64,000 nucleotides of DNA from the NCBI RefSeq assembly GCF_036321145.2, contig NC_086239.1:29251501-29315500 (forward strand), written 5' to 3'. The notes beneath the pieces are model-generated. The model had not been told where the DNA came from. It worked only from the letters and a program-made list of their open reading frames with translations, and searched no databases. Source of the stretch: Pelmatolapia mariae (Eukaryota; Chordata; Actinopteri; Cichliformes; Cichlidae). Both the position numbers and the translations under genes were made by a program. This document shows positions 32,840-44,119 of the stretch, in pieces (position 1 is the stretch's first letter; each line of letters begins with the position of its first letter).

Positions 32840-33754
32840 TTATTTTGAACAGGATGAAGTAGGCATAAGACTTTTCAGTACAAGAAAAAAATTTTCATCC
32901 CTGAGGCCATAGATCAGAGGACTTAAGCACCTTGGAGCAATATTAAACATAATGTAGTTAAAATATCTGATATCTATAAATAACCTGAAATCAATCTGAA
33001 GCACTGCAGTTTCAATGAATGGGCACCACAGTTGAATGAGACAAAGCAGCAACTGGAAAGCATGAAGGATCACTGTTTTGAGTCCTTTATGTGTCAACTT
33101 CTTTTTCTCTCCTGATGCAGCTTTGGCCACTTTCATTATTTGAACATATGAGAATGCAATAGTGATGCCCATAATCAAGAAATAAAATTGATACACAGCT
33201 GATCGAACATGATCCTGCCATCTGTAAAGAGTAAATGCCTCTACACTACATATCATGGATTGCTTGTAGAAGTTAAGTGAGGCAGAAGCAAAGAACATGG
33301 ACAGAATAATTATACAAGGGCCAGAGCTGACACCGTGAATGATCAGGATACAGTACATAGTGCTGCGTGTGGAGCAGAGCTGTCCATGACGCAGGGGCAT
33401 ACAAATGGCCACATAGCGCTCCAGAGTCATTGCTGTCAGAGTAACTGGTGTGACAATGAAGTAAAGAAGTACAACAACAGAGATAGTTATACACAACCAC
33501 ACTTGTATTGTAAATTCAAAATAGGTCAATATGAGCAAAACATCTGACACCAATAACAAAACACTGTCTGACAGCAGTGTTACAAAAAATAAGATGTAAC
33601 GTGCAGATGTGTGAAAACATTCCTTTTTAATAAAGATCACAATGAGCAACATGTTGATGCAAAGAAAAATTATTACCAGGATCTGTACGATAATGACACG
33701 GTCATTGACTGGTCTCTGCAAAAAAACATCATTCACTGAGTTGTTACCAGCCAT
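32840..33754 (-). CDS. Odorant receptor, OR131-2-like, intact (304 aa)
   Basis: An intronless class A GPCR for odorant detection, and the cleanest member of the cluster. The start MAGNNSV is shared by its relatives, with a sequon at N4. Helices are at about 19-42, 52-77, 84-110, 133-157, 186-210, 226-248 and 263-284. C88 at the top of TM3 and C169 in the second extracellular loop can form the usual disulphide. MTLERYVAICMPLRH (109-123) replaces the DRY-type motif, and PRCLSPLIYGLRDE lies in TM7. The tail is short and ends SSCSK. Length is normal for the family. The OR131-2-like name is from memory of fish receptors. Confidence 0.88.
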   Translation of the reverse strand: MAGNNSVNDVFLQRPVNDRVIIVQILVIIFLCINMLLIVIFIKKECFHTSARYILFFVTLLSDSVLLLVSDVLLILTYFEFTIQVWLCITISVVVLLYFIVTPVTLTAMTLERYVAICMPLRHGQLCSTRSTMYCILIIHGVSSGPCIIILSMFFASASLNFYKQSMICSVEAFTLYRWQDHVRSAVYQFYFLIMGITIAFSYVQIMKVAKAASGEKKKLTHKGLKTVILHAFQLLLCLIQLWCPFIETAVLQIDFRLFIDIRYFNYIMFNIAPRCLSPLIYGLRDENFFLVLKSLMPTSSCSK

Positions 33755-34735
33755 AGAGAAGAAACATGTGTTTGAAGTACTTCTAAGAGTTCATTAAAGT
33801 TTTGTTAATAAATGTAAGATTTTCCTTTTAAAAATCAAAACTCAAAATCAAATCCAGTGGAGAAACCTTCCATTCTGTTCCAGAGCCAAATGTCTTATGC
33901 TGCGTTCCCTGCAGTTTTCTGAGAAATGACTGCATCATTAATTTGAAGCTTACAGCAACTAAGAATAACAATAACACATGAAACTTCCCTGTACTGTGTT
34001 GTCATCGTCCCCTAGTACCCATTCTCCTTAGCATCGATGCCTCTAAATAGGTAATTGATGGTATATTCAGGAGACTTTGTAGTAAACTCAACATAACAGA
34101 CCTAAAAGAATCAAAAAGTTGTTGTTTGCTGAGGAGGTAATCATCTGTAGTTAGTGCAACAAGTAAGACTACATCCCATTATTTTGGCTCTGTCTTAAAA
34201 ACTCCTAAAGTGATGTGACTGTGACAGGTACTAGGTCTGTTTGTGAGGTATTCAGTTAAGCGAAAACTGTCCTTTCTTTACTAAGCATTGTCTCTTAATT
34301 TACCATAAATGAGAAAGTTTAAAATAGCAGAGTTTTGTAAAAATTTTTCTGCCTTTGATTATATTAAACTGTATAGAGACAAGTGCATAACACATGTAAG
34401 AAAGACTTGGAAAACATCAGACATTTATATCCTAAAACTGATCACACATAGATTGACCAGTTGGTAGGTTTACTGATGCTAGGTGTTTTTTAAAGATATG
34501 TGGCTACTTCAGCTCATCTGTAATCCACCCAGCAGAGACTTCATGGTCCCATTTGTGGCTAATATAGGTAAAAGAATTTGCTAATAACTTACAATTCAAA
34601 ACAGAGAAGAGAAGTCAGATGGAAAATGTATTGTTTTTTCTTCAGGCATTTTTCCTCACTATTCCCTCTTTTAAATGCACATATCAATTTTTGTTGTATT
34701 TTGTCTTGCTAAAGCAGTTAATGAAAAGTGGGTAA
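33755..34735. repeat. 5' flank of the receptor, duplicated at 61,270-62,255
   Basis: Nearly identical along its whole length to the flank right of the receptor at 61.27 kb, and more distantly similar to 13,450-13,712 and 26,820-27,280. It should hold the receptor promoter, but I could not assign one. No coding sequence. Confidence 0.8.
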
Positions 34736-35020
34736 CTGTCACAGCTAGAAGCCAGAATGTGGAGTGGACCCAAAAACAGATTCAAGCCAAGAAACAGAAC
34801 TTTGACATGAACAAGGGTTTTATTTACAGTGGCATGAAGGTACAAGAGGATAAGAACATGAACTGTGAAATACAGTGAATGTGAACTAAGAACAAACTGT
34901 GACATACTAGGAAACATGAATGAAGTGGAGACTAGGAAGACAAGCTTTGAGTAAACTGTGAGATGCTATGAACTAGCATGGTGTTACTGGGGTTATTAAA
35001 TATGTGTATATGGGTGTATG

Positions 35021-35066
<46 letters not shown>

Positions 35067-36058
35067 TGTATAAAATTAATAAATAAATGTAAAATAATAA
35101 TAATACATGTAACATAATGTAATCGTAATGAGGTATTTCTGTAGTGTATTGATTACTAAATAGTGGAAAAGGGGTGAGATTAAATAAGCTTATGCTTCTT
35201 CCTGCTCCTTTTTGAACATGAAAGGTTTTTTTGTTTGTTTGTTTTTGGGATTTTTTTTTTTTTTGTGGTTGCTTTGTTTTCCTCTTGTTTTGCTTCATTT
35301 GTTTGTCTCTTTTTTATTTCAATGTGGTTGTATTTTTTTTAACATGTTCAAAATAAGATTCAATTCAATTTAACTATGAACTAAGAAGGTGACGTGAAAC
35401 ACTATGTACATGAGCTCAGGGACTATAAACTAGATCGTCCCAGAATATGAATGGTGGTTGACAGGACTCGGCGAGGGGAACAGTGGTACGAGAGTGGGTG
35501 CTGGGGAGGCACTGAAACAGAGGGAAGACAGAGTCAGGTTGGTCCTTGGGGAAATGACTGAATTAATCCAAACTGTTAGTTTGAACAGTCTTACTGGGTT
35601 GTAGGTGGAGTCATGTGAGAGGGAGGAAGCAGGATAATGAGGCCTGGGTGAGTCGAGTGGAGTAGTGATCCGTGATTCCAAAACAGTGAAGGCAGGGAGG
35701 CGAGCAGGTGAGACTGGAGAAAACTGATTGAGAGGTTTACCAGCTATTTGGAGTGCAATGGAGTCCAATGTTCAGGTGAGCGAGGCTATTGCAAGGTTGT
35801 AAGGTGAGTCAGGAAACAACTGGGAAGACAAGAACATAGAGGTGAGTACTAGAACAATGAGTGCTGCGAGACACATAAGGCCAAACACTAATGAGGGTTA
35901 GCAGACAAGCTGGTGAAGGCTGGTTGTGGACGCTGGTCTTATATACAGCTGGCTTAATCAATCTCAGATGGCCCTCAGGGGAGGAGCAGCTAAGGCTCCG
36001 CCCAAAGGTGGAGAGCAGCACTGTGGAAATTTACTGTGACTCACCCAGACCATGACAG
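34736..36058 (-). mobile_element. LTR-like element with CTGTCA...TGACAG ends
   Basis: It starts CTGTCACAGC and ends CATGACAG, with a short GTAA repeat on both outer edges. A minus-strand AATAAA lies at about 34,820. It contains a GATA tract and poly-T sequence. In the paralogous segment it survives only as 62,256-62,540, cut at GTGTATG. It was therefore present before the duplication. No coding sequence is recognised. Confidence 0.5.
35021..35066. repeat. (GATA)n microsatellite
   Basis: About eleven TAGA units. They lie at the edge of the block that is missing from the paralogous segment at 62,540. Confidence 0.95.
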
Positions 36059-36671
36059 GTAAGGGCCATGACAGCTGAAATATTTTGGATTTTAATGAAG
36101 GAAAATTCTACCAGAATGGTCTTTATGAACCTCATGTTGAGCCTCTCGAAGCACCTCATGATAGTGGGAATGAATGTAATGTATTTTGAGTTTCTGTTCT
36201 GGACTCCACTTGCAGGACAGCATCCAAAATAGATGAGGACCGACTGACCAGATTCAGCATAGATCCAGTTCACCTCTGGTTTTTTCTCAGCTCATCCCAC
36301 CGGAACAAATTTTGGATGCATCTGTAGTGGCTCATTTTGTCTTAACACAATCTGTATTCCGTATTTTAAATATCTAAAATGTAGCTACATAGAACTGTGA
36401 AAGCATTTGTCTCTGATCACATGCCTTTACTGATGAAACTTCATTCATTATAAACCTGGTGTCCTATCCTGCATTTTTTTCAGTTAAAACCATTACTATG
36501 AACTCTATTATTTTAGGCAAAGAGTAAAACATCTGTGCTATAGCTTTAAGAGAACCATCATTATTAGCAAAGTCTGATATTAGCTTGGTATAATATCAAG
36601 CTAAATGGTAAGACTGCAGTTTTACTGTAAATCAATCAAAATCCATCCATCCACGTCTGCTTATCCTTTTT
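36059..36671. repeat. Duplicated non-coding DNA (second half repeated at 62,541-62,790)
   Basis: 36,427-36,671 is nearly identical to 62,540-62,790. 36,059-36,426 has no counterpart there. No gene is seen. Confidence 0.7.
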
Positions 36672-37194
36672 CAATTCAATTCAATTCAATTTTATTTATA
36701 TAGTGCCAAATCACAACAACGTACAATAATAGATACAGAGAAAAACCCAACAATCATATGACCCCCTATGAGCAAGCACTTTGGCGACAGTGGGAAGGAA
36801 GAAACCTCTGGCAGAACCAGGCTCAGGGAGGGGCGGCCATCTGCTGCGACCGGTTGGGGTGAGAGAAGGAAGACAGGATAAAGACATGATGTCGAAGAGA
36901 GACAGAGATTAATAACAGGTATGATTCAATGCAGAGAGGTCTATTAACACATACTGAGTGAGAAAGGTGACTGGAAAGGAAAAACTCAATGCATCATGGG
37001 AATCCCCTGGCAGCCTGTCTATTTTAGCACATCTAAGGGAGGATTCAGGCTCACCTGGTCCAGCCCTAACTATATGCTTTAGCAAAAAGGAACGTTTTAA
37101 GCCTAATCTGAAAAGTAGAGATAGTGTCTGTCTCCCGAATCCAAACTGGAAGCTGGTTCCACAGAAGAGGGTCCTGAAAACTGAAGGCTCTCCC

Positions 37195-38485
37195 TCACAT
37201 TCTACTTTTAAATACTCTAGGAACAACAAGTAAGCCTGCATTGCGAGAGCGAAGTGCTCTAATAGGGTGATATGGTACTACAAGGTCATTAAGATAAGAT
37301 GGGGCCTGATTATTTAAGACCTTGTATGTGAGGAGCAGGATTTTGAATTCAATTCTGGATTTAACGGGAAGCCAATACAGGAGAAATATGCTCTCTCTTT
37401 CTAGTCCCTGTAAGTACTCTTGCAGCAGCATTTTGGATTAACTGAAGGCTTTTCAGGGAGGTTTTAGGACATCCTGATAATAATGAATTACAGTAGTCCA
37501 GCCTGGAAGTAATAAATGCATGAACTAGTTTTTCAGCATCACTCTGAGACAGGATATTTCTAATTTTAGAGATGTTGCGCAGATGGAAGAAAGCAGTCTT
37601 ACATATTTGTTTAATATGTGCATTGAAGGACATGTCTTGGTCAAAAATCACTCCAAGGTTCCTCATATTGTTACTGGAGGCCAAGGTAATGCCATCCAGA
37701 GTAAGAATCTGGTTAGATACCATAATTCTAAGATTTTCAGGGCTGAGTACAATAACCTCAGTTTTATCTGAATTAAGAAGCAGAAAGTTAGCAGCCATCC
37801 AGGTCTTTATGTCTTTAAGACTTTCCTGCAGTTTAACCAATTGGTGTGTGTTATCTGGCTTCATGGACAGATAGAGTTGGGTGTCATCAGCATAGCAGTG
37901 AAAATGTATCCTATATCTTCTAATGATACTGCCTAAGGGAAGCATGTATAATGTAAACAGAATTGGTCCTAGCACTGAACCCTGTGGAACACCATAATTG
38001 ACCTTAGTGTGTGAAGACGACTCTCCATTTACATGCACAAATTGGAGTCTATTAGATAGATATGATACAAACCACTGCAGCGCAGTACCTGAAATACCTA
38101 TAGCGTACTCTAATCGCGCTAATAGAATATTATGGCCAACAGTATCGAAAGCTGCACTGAGGTCTAGTAAGACAAGCACACAAATAAGTACACTGTCAGA
38201 GGCCATAAGAAGATCATTTGTAACCTTCACTAAAGCCGTTTCTGTGCTGTGATGAGCTCTGAAACCTGACTGAAACTCTTCAAATAAACCATTCCTCTGC
38301 AGATGATCTGTTAGCTGTTTGACAGCTACTCTTTCAAGGATTTTTAATATGAAAGGAAGGTTGGAGACTGGCCTATAATTAGCTAAGACAATTAAGTCAA
38401 GACATGGCTTTTTAAGCAACGGTTTAACTACTGCCAGCTTAAAGGCCTGTGTTACATAGCTGATTATTAGAGATAAGTTGATCAT
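37195..38485 (-). pseudogene. L2-like LINE reverse transcriptase
   Basis: A 374-codon open stretch (37,361-38,485) carries FKLAVVKPLLKKP, NYRPVSNLPF, FQSGFRAHHSTETAL, LDLSAAFDTV, YGVPQGSVLGP and HCYADDTQLY, so both catalytic aspartates are intact. NAAARVLTGTRKREHISPVL marks the C-terminal side. A frameshift near 37,380 then moves the reading to 37,195-37,431 (the LYWLPVKSRIEFKILLL block). The N-terminal RT part is separated by the inserts at 38.5-40.2 kb. Confidence 0.85.
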
Positions 38486-38744
38486 ATATCACGTTGATGG
38501 TTTGGAGGAAGCAGTTACTGAAGTTAAGTAAGTAAGTAAAACTTTATTTATATAGCACCTTTCTAGATAAAACATCACTAGTGCTGGAGAAAGTAATTAT
38601 TGAAGTTAACTCAGAAAGATCAATTGGAGAAATAGAGTCTAAAGGAATATCAATGGTACTGAAAGTAGCTGTAGATAATGTTACATCTGTGGGATGATTA
38701 TTGGTAATTTTTTCTCTAATGATTAAAATTTTATCTGTGAAGAC

Positions 38745-39517
38745 TGTTAAGGGTTCGAAATTGAGGGAGAGTACAAAACCAAGACAGTCCAGAAGGGTTG
38801 GGTCAAAACAATCATTTATTGAGTGCACGCGCGGGAAGATAGTTACTGCACACATCAGCAAGGATCTTCACCAAAATTATACTTCAGATTGCCTTTATAG
38901 CATCAGGGTATTATGACGCCCCCTCTTGCGTTTACAAGCACATAATTTGCATCATAAGAACATTATTTGCCTCTTTTACAGACAATGATCAATTTTAAGA
39001 ATAAATGCAGACACAAGAGTTCCTCTTTCTGGCATCTTGTCCAAATAAGGCGATGGTCTCAGGCCTCTGAGGTCTCCAGGGGCTGGTCATCTCCACGCGT
39101 CACCTGTTGTCAGGAAAACTCTAGTGCAGCATGTTAGCTGAATGCATTCAGGCCTCTGCTCAAATCTGTTTCTAGGTTATATGTAGTATATATATGTTTT
39201 GTAAGCATGTGTGCAATCTTTCTTAAGCTCCCGGCTTCTTAACCAATGGATCACCCAGACATAACGCTGAATGAAGCTTGAGACCTTTAATTACCTGGGA
39301 AAGCTTCAACTCTTTATGAGCACAGAACTGCAATGTGTGTATAGAGATATAACAACGTAAAAATGGTTATGACTGCACCTGTAATAAAGACTAATATGGT
39401 GTCAGTATATTTAAATGTCTCCAGGCCATCTTAAAGCTATATGTGACATTGTCAATGCTCTGCTAATGCTATGAGATATATTGTAGCAATAAAGCAATTT
39501 TCTTTTAATTCCCCACA
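38745..39517 (-). mobile_element. Solo LTR (773 bp) inside the LINE
   Basis: On the minus strand it begins TGTGGGGAATTAAAAG and ends CCCTTAACA. The 4-bp sequence AGAC (plus strand) flanks both sides at 38,741-38,744 and 39,518-39,521, and the LINE reading is continuous across the empty site (compare 27,775-27,800). A 4-bp duplication fits a gamma-type retroviral LTR. No coding sequence. Confidence 0.75.
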
Positions 39518-39566
39518 AGACGTCTGTGAAGGTTCTCAGTCATCCAGGTCATCGTAGTCAAAGGAG

Positions 39567-39989
39567 TTGCAATCCTCCGATGTAGAGGAATGCCCAGACC
39601 TCTACATCGGAGAGACCAAACAGCCACTTCACAAGCGCATGGCACAACATAGAAGAGCCACCTCCACAGGACAAGACTCAGCAGTCCATCTGCATCTTAA
39701 GGATAAAGGACACTCTTTCGAGGATGCCAATGTTCACATTTTGGACAGAGAGGACAGATGGTTTGAAAGAGGAGTGAAAGAGGCCATCTATGTCCACTGT
39801 GAGCGACCATCTTTGAACAGAGGTGGTGGTTTACGACATCAACTGTCTGCCATCTATAATCCAGTTTTGAGTTCCCTCCCCAGACGCCTTAATGCCCACT
39901 CACATCCTGGGCCATCTGACCTCAGGAATTCACATGACAAGGTGGGGCCAGGTTTCACAATGAGCACACCCGAAACCTTGGCTGATTAG
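39567..39989 (+). pseudogene. GIY-YIG endonuclease domain of a Penelope-like element (140 aa)
   Basis: The frame begins at a chance ATG inside a hairpin. It then reads DLYIGETKQPLHKRMAQHRR, the GIY-YIG core with its catalytic arginine region, followed by DREDRWFERGVKEAIYVHCE with the catalytic glutamate, then NRGGGLRHQLSAIYNPVL and a normal stop. In a whole element this domain follows the RT and nicks the target. The RT and the start of the GIY motif are missing, so the piece is a 5'-truncated copy with its C-terminus intact. Confidence 0.85.
39575..39612. repeat. Perfect 14-bp hairpin at the truncated end of the Penelope-like copy
   Basis: CTCCGATGTAGAGG (39,575-39,588) and CCTCTACATCGGAG (39,599-39,612) are exact inverses around a 10-base loop. 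The right arm is genuine GIY-YIG coding sequence, so the left arm looks like a snap-back copy made as reverse transcription ended. Confidence 0.9.
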
Positions 39990-40214
39990 GTCCCACACCC
40001 ACTTTCACACCTTGGCTCATGTGATTAGAGGATCACCAGGGGGTCCTTTGTCCCTCTTTGGGGGGATACTCCCACTTGGTTTAAATCTGGGACTCTCGGC
40101 CATTTGACCTTAGAACTGAAGAAGCTTCTCGGATGAGAGGTGAAACGTCTTCAAGCAACTTAAAGAAGTCCAGACGCTTTTCTTTGCAACTCCTTTGACT
40201 TCCCCACAGGACGT

Positions 40215-41004
40215 TCATGAAGTCATTACTAGTTAACGTTAAAGGGATGGTTGGCTCAACAGTACTCTGACTTTTTGTCAGCCTGGCTACAGTGCTGAAG
40301 AGAAACCTAGGGTTGTTCTTATTTTCTTCAATCAGTGATGAATAGTAAGATGTTCTGGCTTTGCGGAGGGCTTTCTTATAAAGCAACAAACTATTTCTCC
40401 AGGCTAAATGATGATCTTCTAAATTTGTGACACGCCATTTCCTCTCCAGCTTACGAGTTATCTGGTTTAAGCTGCGTGTTTGAGAATTAGACCGCGGAGT
40501 CAGGTACTTCTGATTTGAGGCCTTAGTTTTCACCGGAGCTACAGTATCCAGAGTCGTACGTAGTGAGGAGATAAAATTATTAGCAAGATGATCAACCTCT
40601 GTTGGCGTAGCGTTCAGGTAGGTGCTCTGCTCTGTGTTGGTACAGGGCATTGAAGATGATAACAGTGGGTGGATTATATTCTTAAACTTAGTTACAGCAT
40701 TTTCAGAAAGACATCTACTGTGATGAAGTCTACTCCCCACTGCTGTGTAATCAATTATCGTAAATGTAAGTGTTATTAGGAAATGATCAGACAGGAGAGG
40801 GTTTTCAGGAAATACTGTTAAATGCTCAGTTTCAATTCCATATGTTAAAACAAGATCTAGAGTGTGATTAAAGTGGTGGGTGGGTTCTTTTACATTTTGA
40901 GAGAAGCCAATTGAGTCTAATAACAGATTAAATGCCATGTTGAGGCTGTCATTTTTTGCATCTACATGAATGTTAAAATCACCCACAATAATTATTTTAT
41001 CTGA
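40215..41004 (-). pseudogene. L2-like LINE endonuclease second half and linker
   Basis: Reading from 40,986 downward: VGDFNIHVD just upstream, then MAFNLLLDSIGFSQNVKEPT, LDLVLTYGI, LLSDHFLIT, and the basic linker ending EENKNNPRFLFSTVARLTKS. The D/N and D/H endonuclease residues are present. The reading enters the Penelope-like insert at 40,214. Its first half lies beyond the transposon at 41,011-42,327. Confidence 0.8.
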
Positions 41005-41010
41005 GATGAG

Positions 41011-42327
41011 TATGGGCAGAAATCTGTGCTTTTGAAAACTGAATAAATGCTTTTGAAAACTGAATTTGAATTAGTCTAATTTGAAATTGAATTTATGGTT
41101 TGAAAATGATCATCACTAAATTGAAATCGAATTTTATATTTTGAAAATGAATTGATTTGCTTTGAAACTGCATTTTATCCTTTAAAAATTCAGCTCTCGA
41201 ATAATTTCAGTTTCACTTCTCACCGTTCAGTTTCAGTTCTACAATTCAATTTCAGTTCCAAAATTCAGTTTTTTGGAACTTACATCCGGTTCCGGTTCAA
41301 GCGCAGATTAATAGAACTACGTTTTACTAGCGGACCGAAAGTGTTACTGACGGGATTCTACAGCATCTTGAGCTGAATTAAGACTTCAGAAGTCATTCGT
41401 TATGTCGAATGACCAGCGGATAAACTCTCAGGTTGGTAATAAATGTATTACATGTATAAGAACAAGCTTCATGTTAACAAATGATAGCCGTACGGCAACT
41501 TTTATGCTTATTGCAGCTGTTAGCTAAAAACGCTAATTTAGCGTAGTTTGCCCTGAATTCAGCTTTGACAAACAAATATGATCGACTGTTTCTAGTAGAA
41601 TTCCAAAGTTGTCATCTTGTACCCTCTCAGAGCCCTGTATGCTTGCAGAGACCCCTACAGTAGGGAAACATGCAAAACAGTGTCCAAACCTTTGTATTTT
41701 AGCTTTATTTATGTCTTACACAGCATCCCAACTCTTTAGCTAACTTAATAACTTTAGCTAAAGTGAATAGTTAGTCTAATTTATTAGTGCAGCATTACTG
41801 GATCACCTGTTTAAAGTGATATAATATGATATACAACTATCACTGTGTTTAACTACCATAATAATTCTTAGGGCACTGAGTGCATGCTTAATTAGATTTT
41901 TTTTTTAAAACATACTGCTCCATTGCTATGTTTGACAGGCTGAAGTTGTCGGGTCACCTCCTAAATCGACCATCTTTTACAGGTGTTTTGTGCCAGAAAT
42001 GGAGTGTCCACTGAATTTTGGAACTGAAATTGAATTGTAGAACTGAAACTGAATGGTGAGAAGTGAAACTGAAATTATTCGAGAGCTGAATTTTTAAAGG
42101 ATAAAATGCAGTTTCAAAGCAAATCAATTCATTTTCAAAATATAAAATTCAATTTCAATTTAGTGATGATCATTTTCAAACCATAAATTCAATTTCAAAT
42201 TAGACTAATTCAAATTCAGTTTTCAAAAGCATTTATTCAAGTTACAATTCAGATTCAATCTGAGCAATTCAAATTCAAATTTAACTTATTCAAATTCAGT
42301 TTCTGATGGCACAGATTTCTGCCCATA
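41011..42327. mobile_element. Non-autonomous DNA transposon with long inverted arms and 6-bp duplication
   Basis: The ends are TATGGGCAGAAATCTGTGC and its inverse. GATGAG flanks both sides (41,005-41,010 and 42,328-42,333), and removing one copy restores the LINE endonuclease reading. The arms (about 41,011-41,275 and 41,995-42,327) are inverted copies rich in AATTGAATTT-type motifs. The central 700 bp has no coding frame. TAT ends with a 6-bp duplication recall the IS3EU group, but that is from memory. Confidence 0.8.
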
Positions 42328-42333
42328 GATGAG

Positions 42334-42735
42334 CACTAAATCAGATAAAAAGTCTGAGAAATCAGACGGAAACTCTGTGTAAGGCCCAGGTGGACGATAG
42401 ATGATAACAAATAAGACTGGTTTTTGAGTTTTACATCTGGGGTGGGCAAGGCTAAGCATCAGGCTTTCAAACGAATTAAAAGTCTGTCTTGGTCTTTCGT
42501 TGATTAATAGGCTGGTGTGAAAAATTGCTGCCACACCGCCCCCTCTGCCTGTGCTTCGAGATTTCTGGTAGTTAGAATGGCTCGGGGGTGTTGATTCATT
42601 TAAACTATCATAATCATCCTGCTGCAACCAGGTTTCTGTAAGGCAAAGTAAATCGATTTGTTGATCAATTATTAAGTCATGTACTAACAGAGACTTGGAG
42701 GAGAGAGACCTAATATTTAATAATCCACATTTCAC
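42334..42735 (-). pseudogene. L2-like LINE endonuclease first half
   Basis: LLNIRSLSSKSLLVHDLI, LLCLTETWL, STGRGGGVAAIF and VIIYRPPGPY follow one another as in the 17-kb copy, with the N and E active-site residues intact. The reading is open until the transposon boundary at 42,333. Confidence 0.8.
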
Positions 42736-42967
42736 TGTTTTACTCTTTGGTTCAGATGTGAATACTGTATTGTTCTTTCTTTGTGATTTTTTTATGTTTA
42801 AGTTGTTTGTGGCTGGTTTTTAGCTTTTTTTGTCAGTTTGGGAGCTGACACAGTCTCTATGGAGATGGGTTTTTGGGCGGGTAACAGGAGGAGAGTAACA
42901 GGAGGAGAGAAGCTGCAGAGAAGTGTGTAAGACTGCAACTCTGCTTCCTGCTCCCAACTCTAGATAG

Positions 42968-43797
42968 TCATATTTTGGGGGGTTTAATAAATTTGTCCAT
43001 ATTTCTAGAAATGAGAGCTGCTCCATCCAAAGTGGGATGGATGCCGTCTCTCCTAACAAGACCAGGTTTCCTCCAGAAGGTTTGCCAATTATCTATGAAG
43101 CCCACATCGTTTTTTGGACACCACTCAGACAGCCAGCAATTTAAGGAGAACATGCGGCTAAACATGTCACTCCTGGTCTGATTGGGGAGGGGACCAGAGA
43201 AAACTACAGAGTCCAACATTGTTTTGGCAAAGTTACACACTGATTCAATATTGATTTTAGTGACCTCCGATTGGCGTAACCGGGTGTCATTACTGCCAAC
43301 GTGAATTATGATTTTACTGTATTTACGTTTACCCTTAGCCAGCAGTTTTAAATTTCCCTCAATGTCGCCTGCTCTGGCCCCTGGAAGACAATTGACTATG
43401 GTTGCCGGTGTCTCTAGCTTCACATGTCTAGAACAGAATCACCAATTACCAGAGTTTGACCCCCCGGCGGGTGTGTCGCCGAGTGGGGAAAAACGGTTAG
43501 ACACATGAACAGGTTGGTGGTGTACCTGGGGCTTCTGTTTAAGACTATGCTTCCTCCTCACGTCACCCAGTCGCCCTCTTTCCCCAGCTGCTTGGGGTTT
43601 GCCGGGGAACAGCTAGCGGGGCCTACGCTATCTTCGGCTGCACCAGCTACAGGGGCCTGGCTAGCTACGGGTGAATGAAGGGTGCGAAGCCGAGTCTCCA
43701 ATTCAGTAATCCTGGCCTCCAGAGCTGCAAATATGCTACATTTGTTACAAGTATCACTACTGCTAAAGGAGGCCGAGGAGTAACTAACATCTGACAC
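42968..43797 (-). pseudogene. L2-like LINE ORF1 with SGNH/esterase-type domain, frameshifted
   Basis: The N-terminal part (43,558-43,797) is serine-rich, then CNKC and a short coiled-coil-like heptad stretch (ALEARITELETRLRTL). A frameshift near 43,560 and a break near 43,430 follow. The C-terminal part (42,968-43,423) has GARAGDIEGNL, IIIHVGSNDTRL and GLVRRDGIHPTLDGA. The GxND block and the DGIHP block match the SGNH hydrolase fold found in ORF1 of CR1/L2 LINEs, which is thought to act on lipid or in RNP formation. The nucleophile-bearing GDS block falls at the frameshift (around GDSVL). Not translatable as it stands. Confidence 0.75.
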
Positions 43798-44119
43798 AAT
43801 GAGCAGGGAAGTGCAGGAGGGACAGGTGAAGAGGCCATGCTGCTAGCGAGTTGGCTACAAGCTAAGCTAAGCTAAGCTAGCGAAACAGTAAAGACACAGT
43901 GAGTGAATACTTTGGCTATAAATTAGGGACTGAGTACACAGAGAGTGTGCTTCGGATGAAGCATGTGAAGATTATGCTATGAAGAGATAATGTATCTAAA
44001 ACTTTAAATAAATCGCTAAGCAGATCAGCTACTCAAAAACATCACCGTGTTTGAGCAGGAACAGGAAGTGATACTCTATCGCAGAGAAAACGCACACCAG
44101 CGAACACCAAGTGACAGCG

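Larger units (their letters stand above)
39524..40199 (+). mobile_element. Penelope-like element, truncated, GIY-YIG part and 3' end
   Basis: It is flanked by near-identical 15-bp repeats, TTCCCCACA[A/G]GACGT (39,509-39,523 and 40,200-40,214). It contains the endonuclease frame and the terminal AGAAGCTTCTCGGATGAGAG and GTGAAACGTCTTCAAGCAAC blocks typical of fish Penelope elements. It sits at the edge of the LTR at 38,745-39,517, so it inserted after that LTR. Confidence 0.8.
36672..44117 (-). mobile_element. L2-like LINE, nearly complete, with three nested inserts
   Basis: Minus-strand element. The 3' end at 36,672 is an ATTCAATTCAA repeat followed by TTTATATAGTGCCAAATCAC. RT lies at 37.2-38.5 kb, the linker and second half of the endonuclease at 40.2-41.0 kb, the first half of the endonuclease at 42.33-42.74 kb and ORF1 at 42.97-43.80 kb, then a 5' UTR to about 44.1 kb. 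Inserts are an LTR (38,745-39,517), a Penelope-like element (39,524-40,199) and an inverted-repeat transposon (41,011-42,327). Frameshifts also break ORF1 and RT. Its 3' end recurs at 62,790-63,300. Confidence 0.85.
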
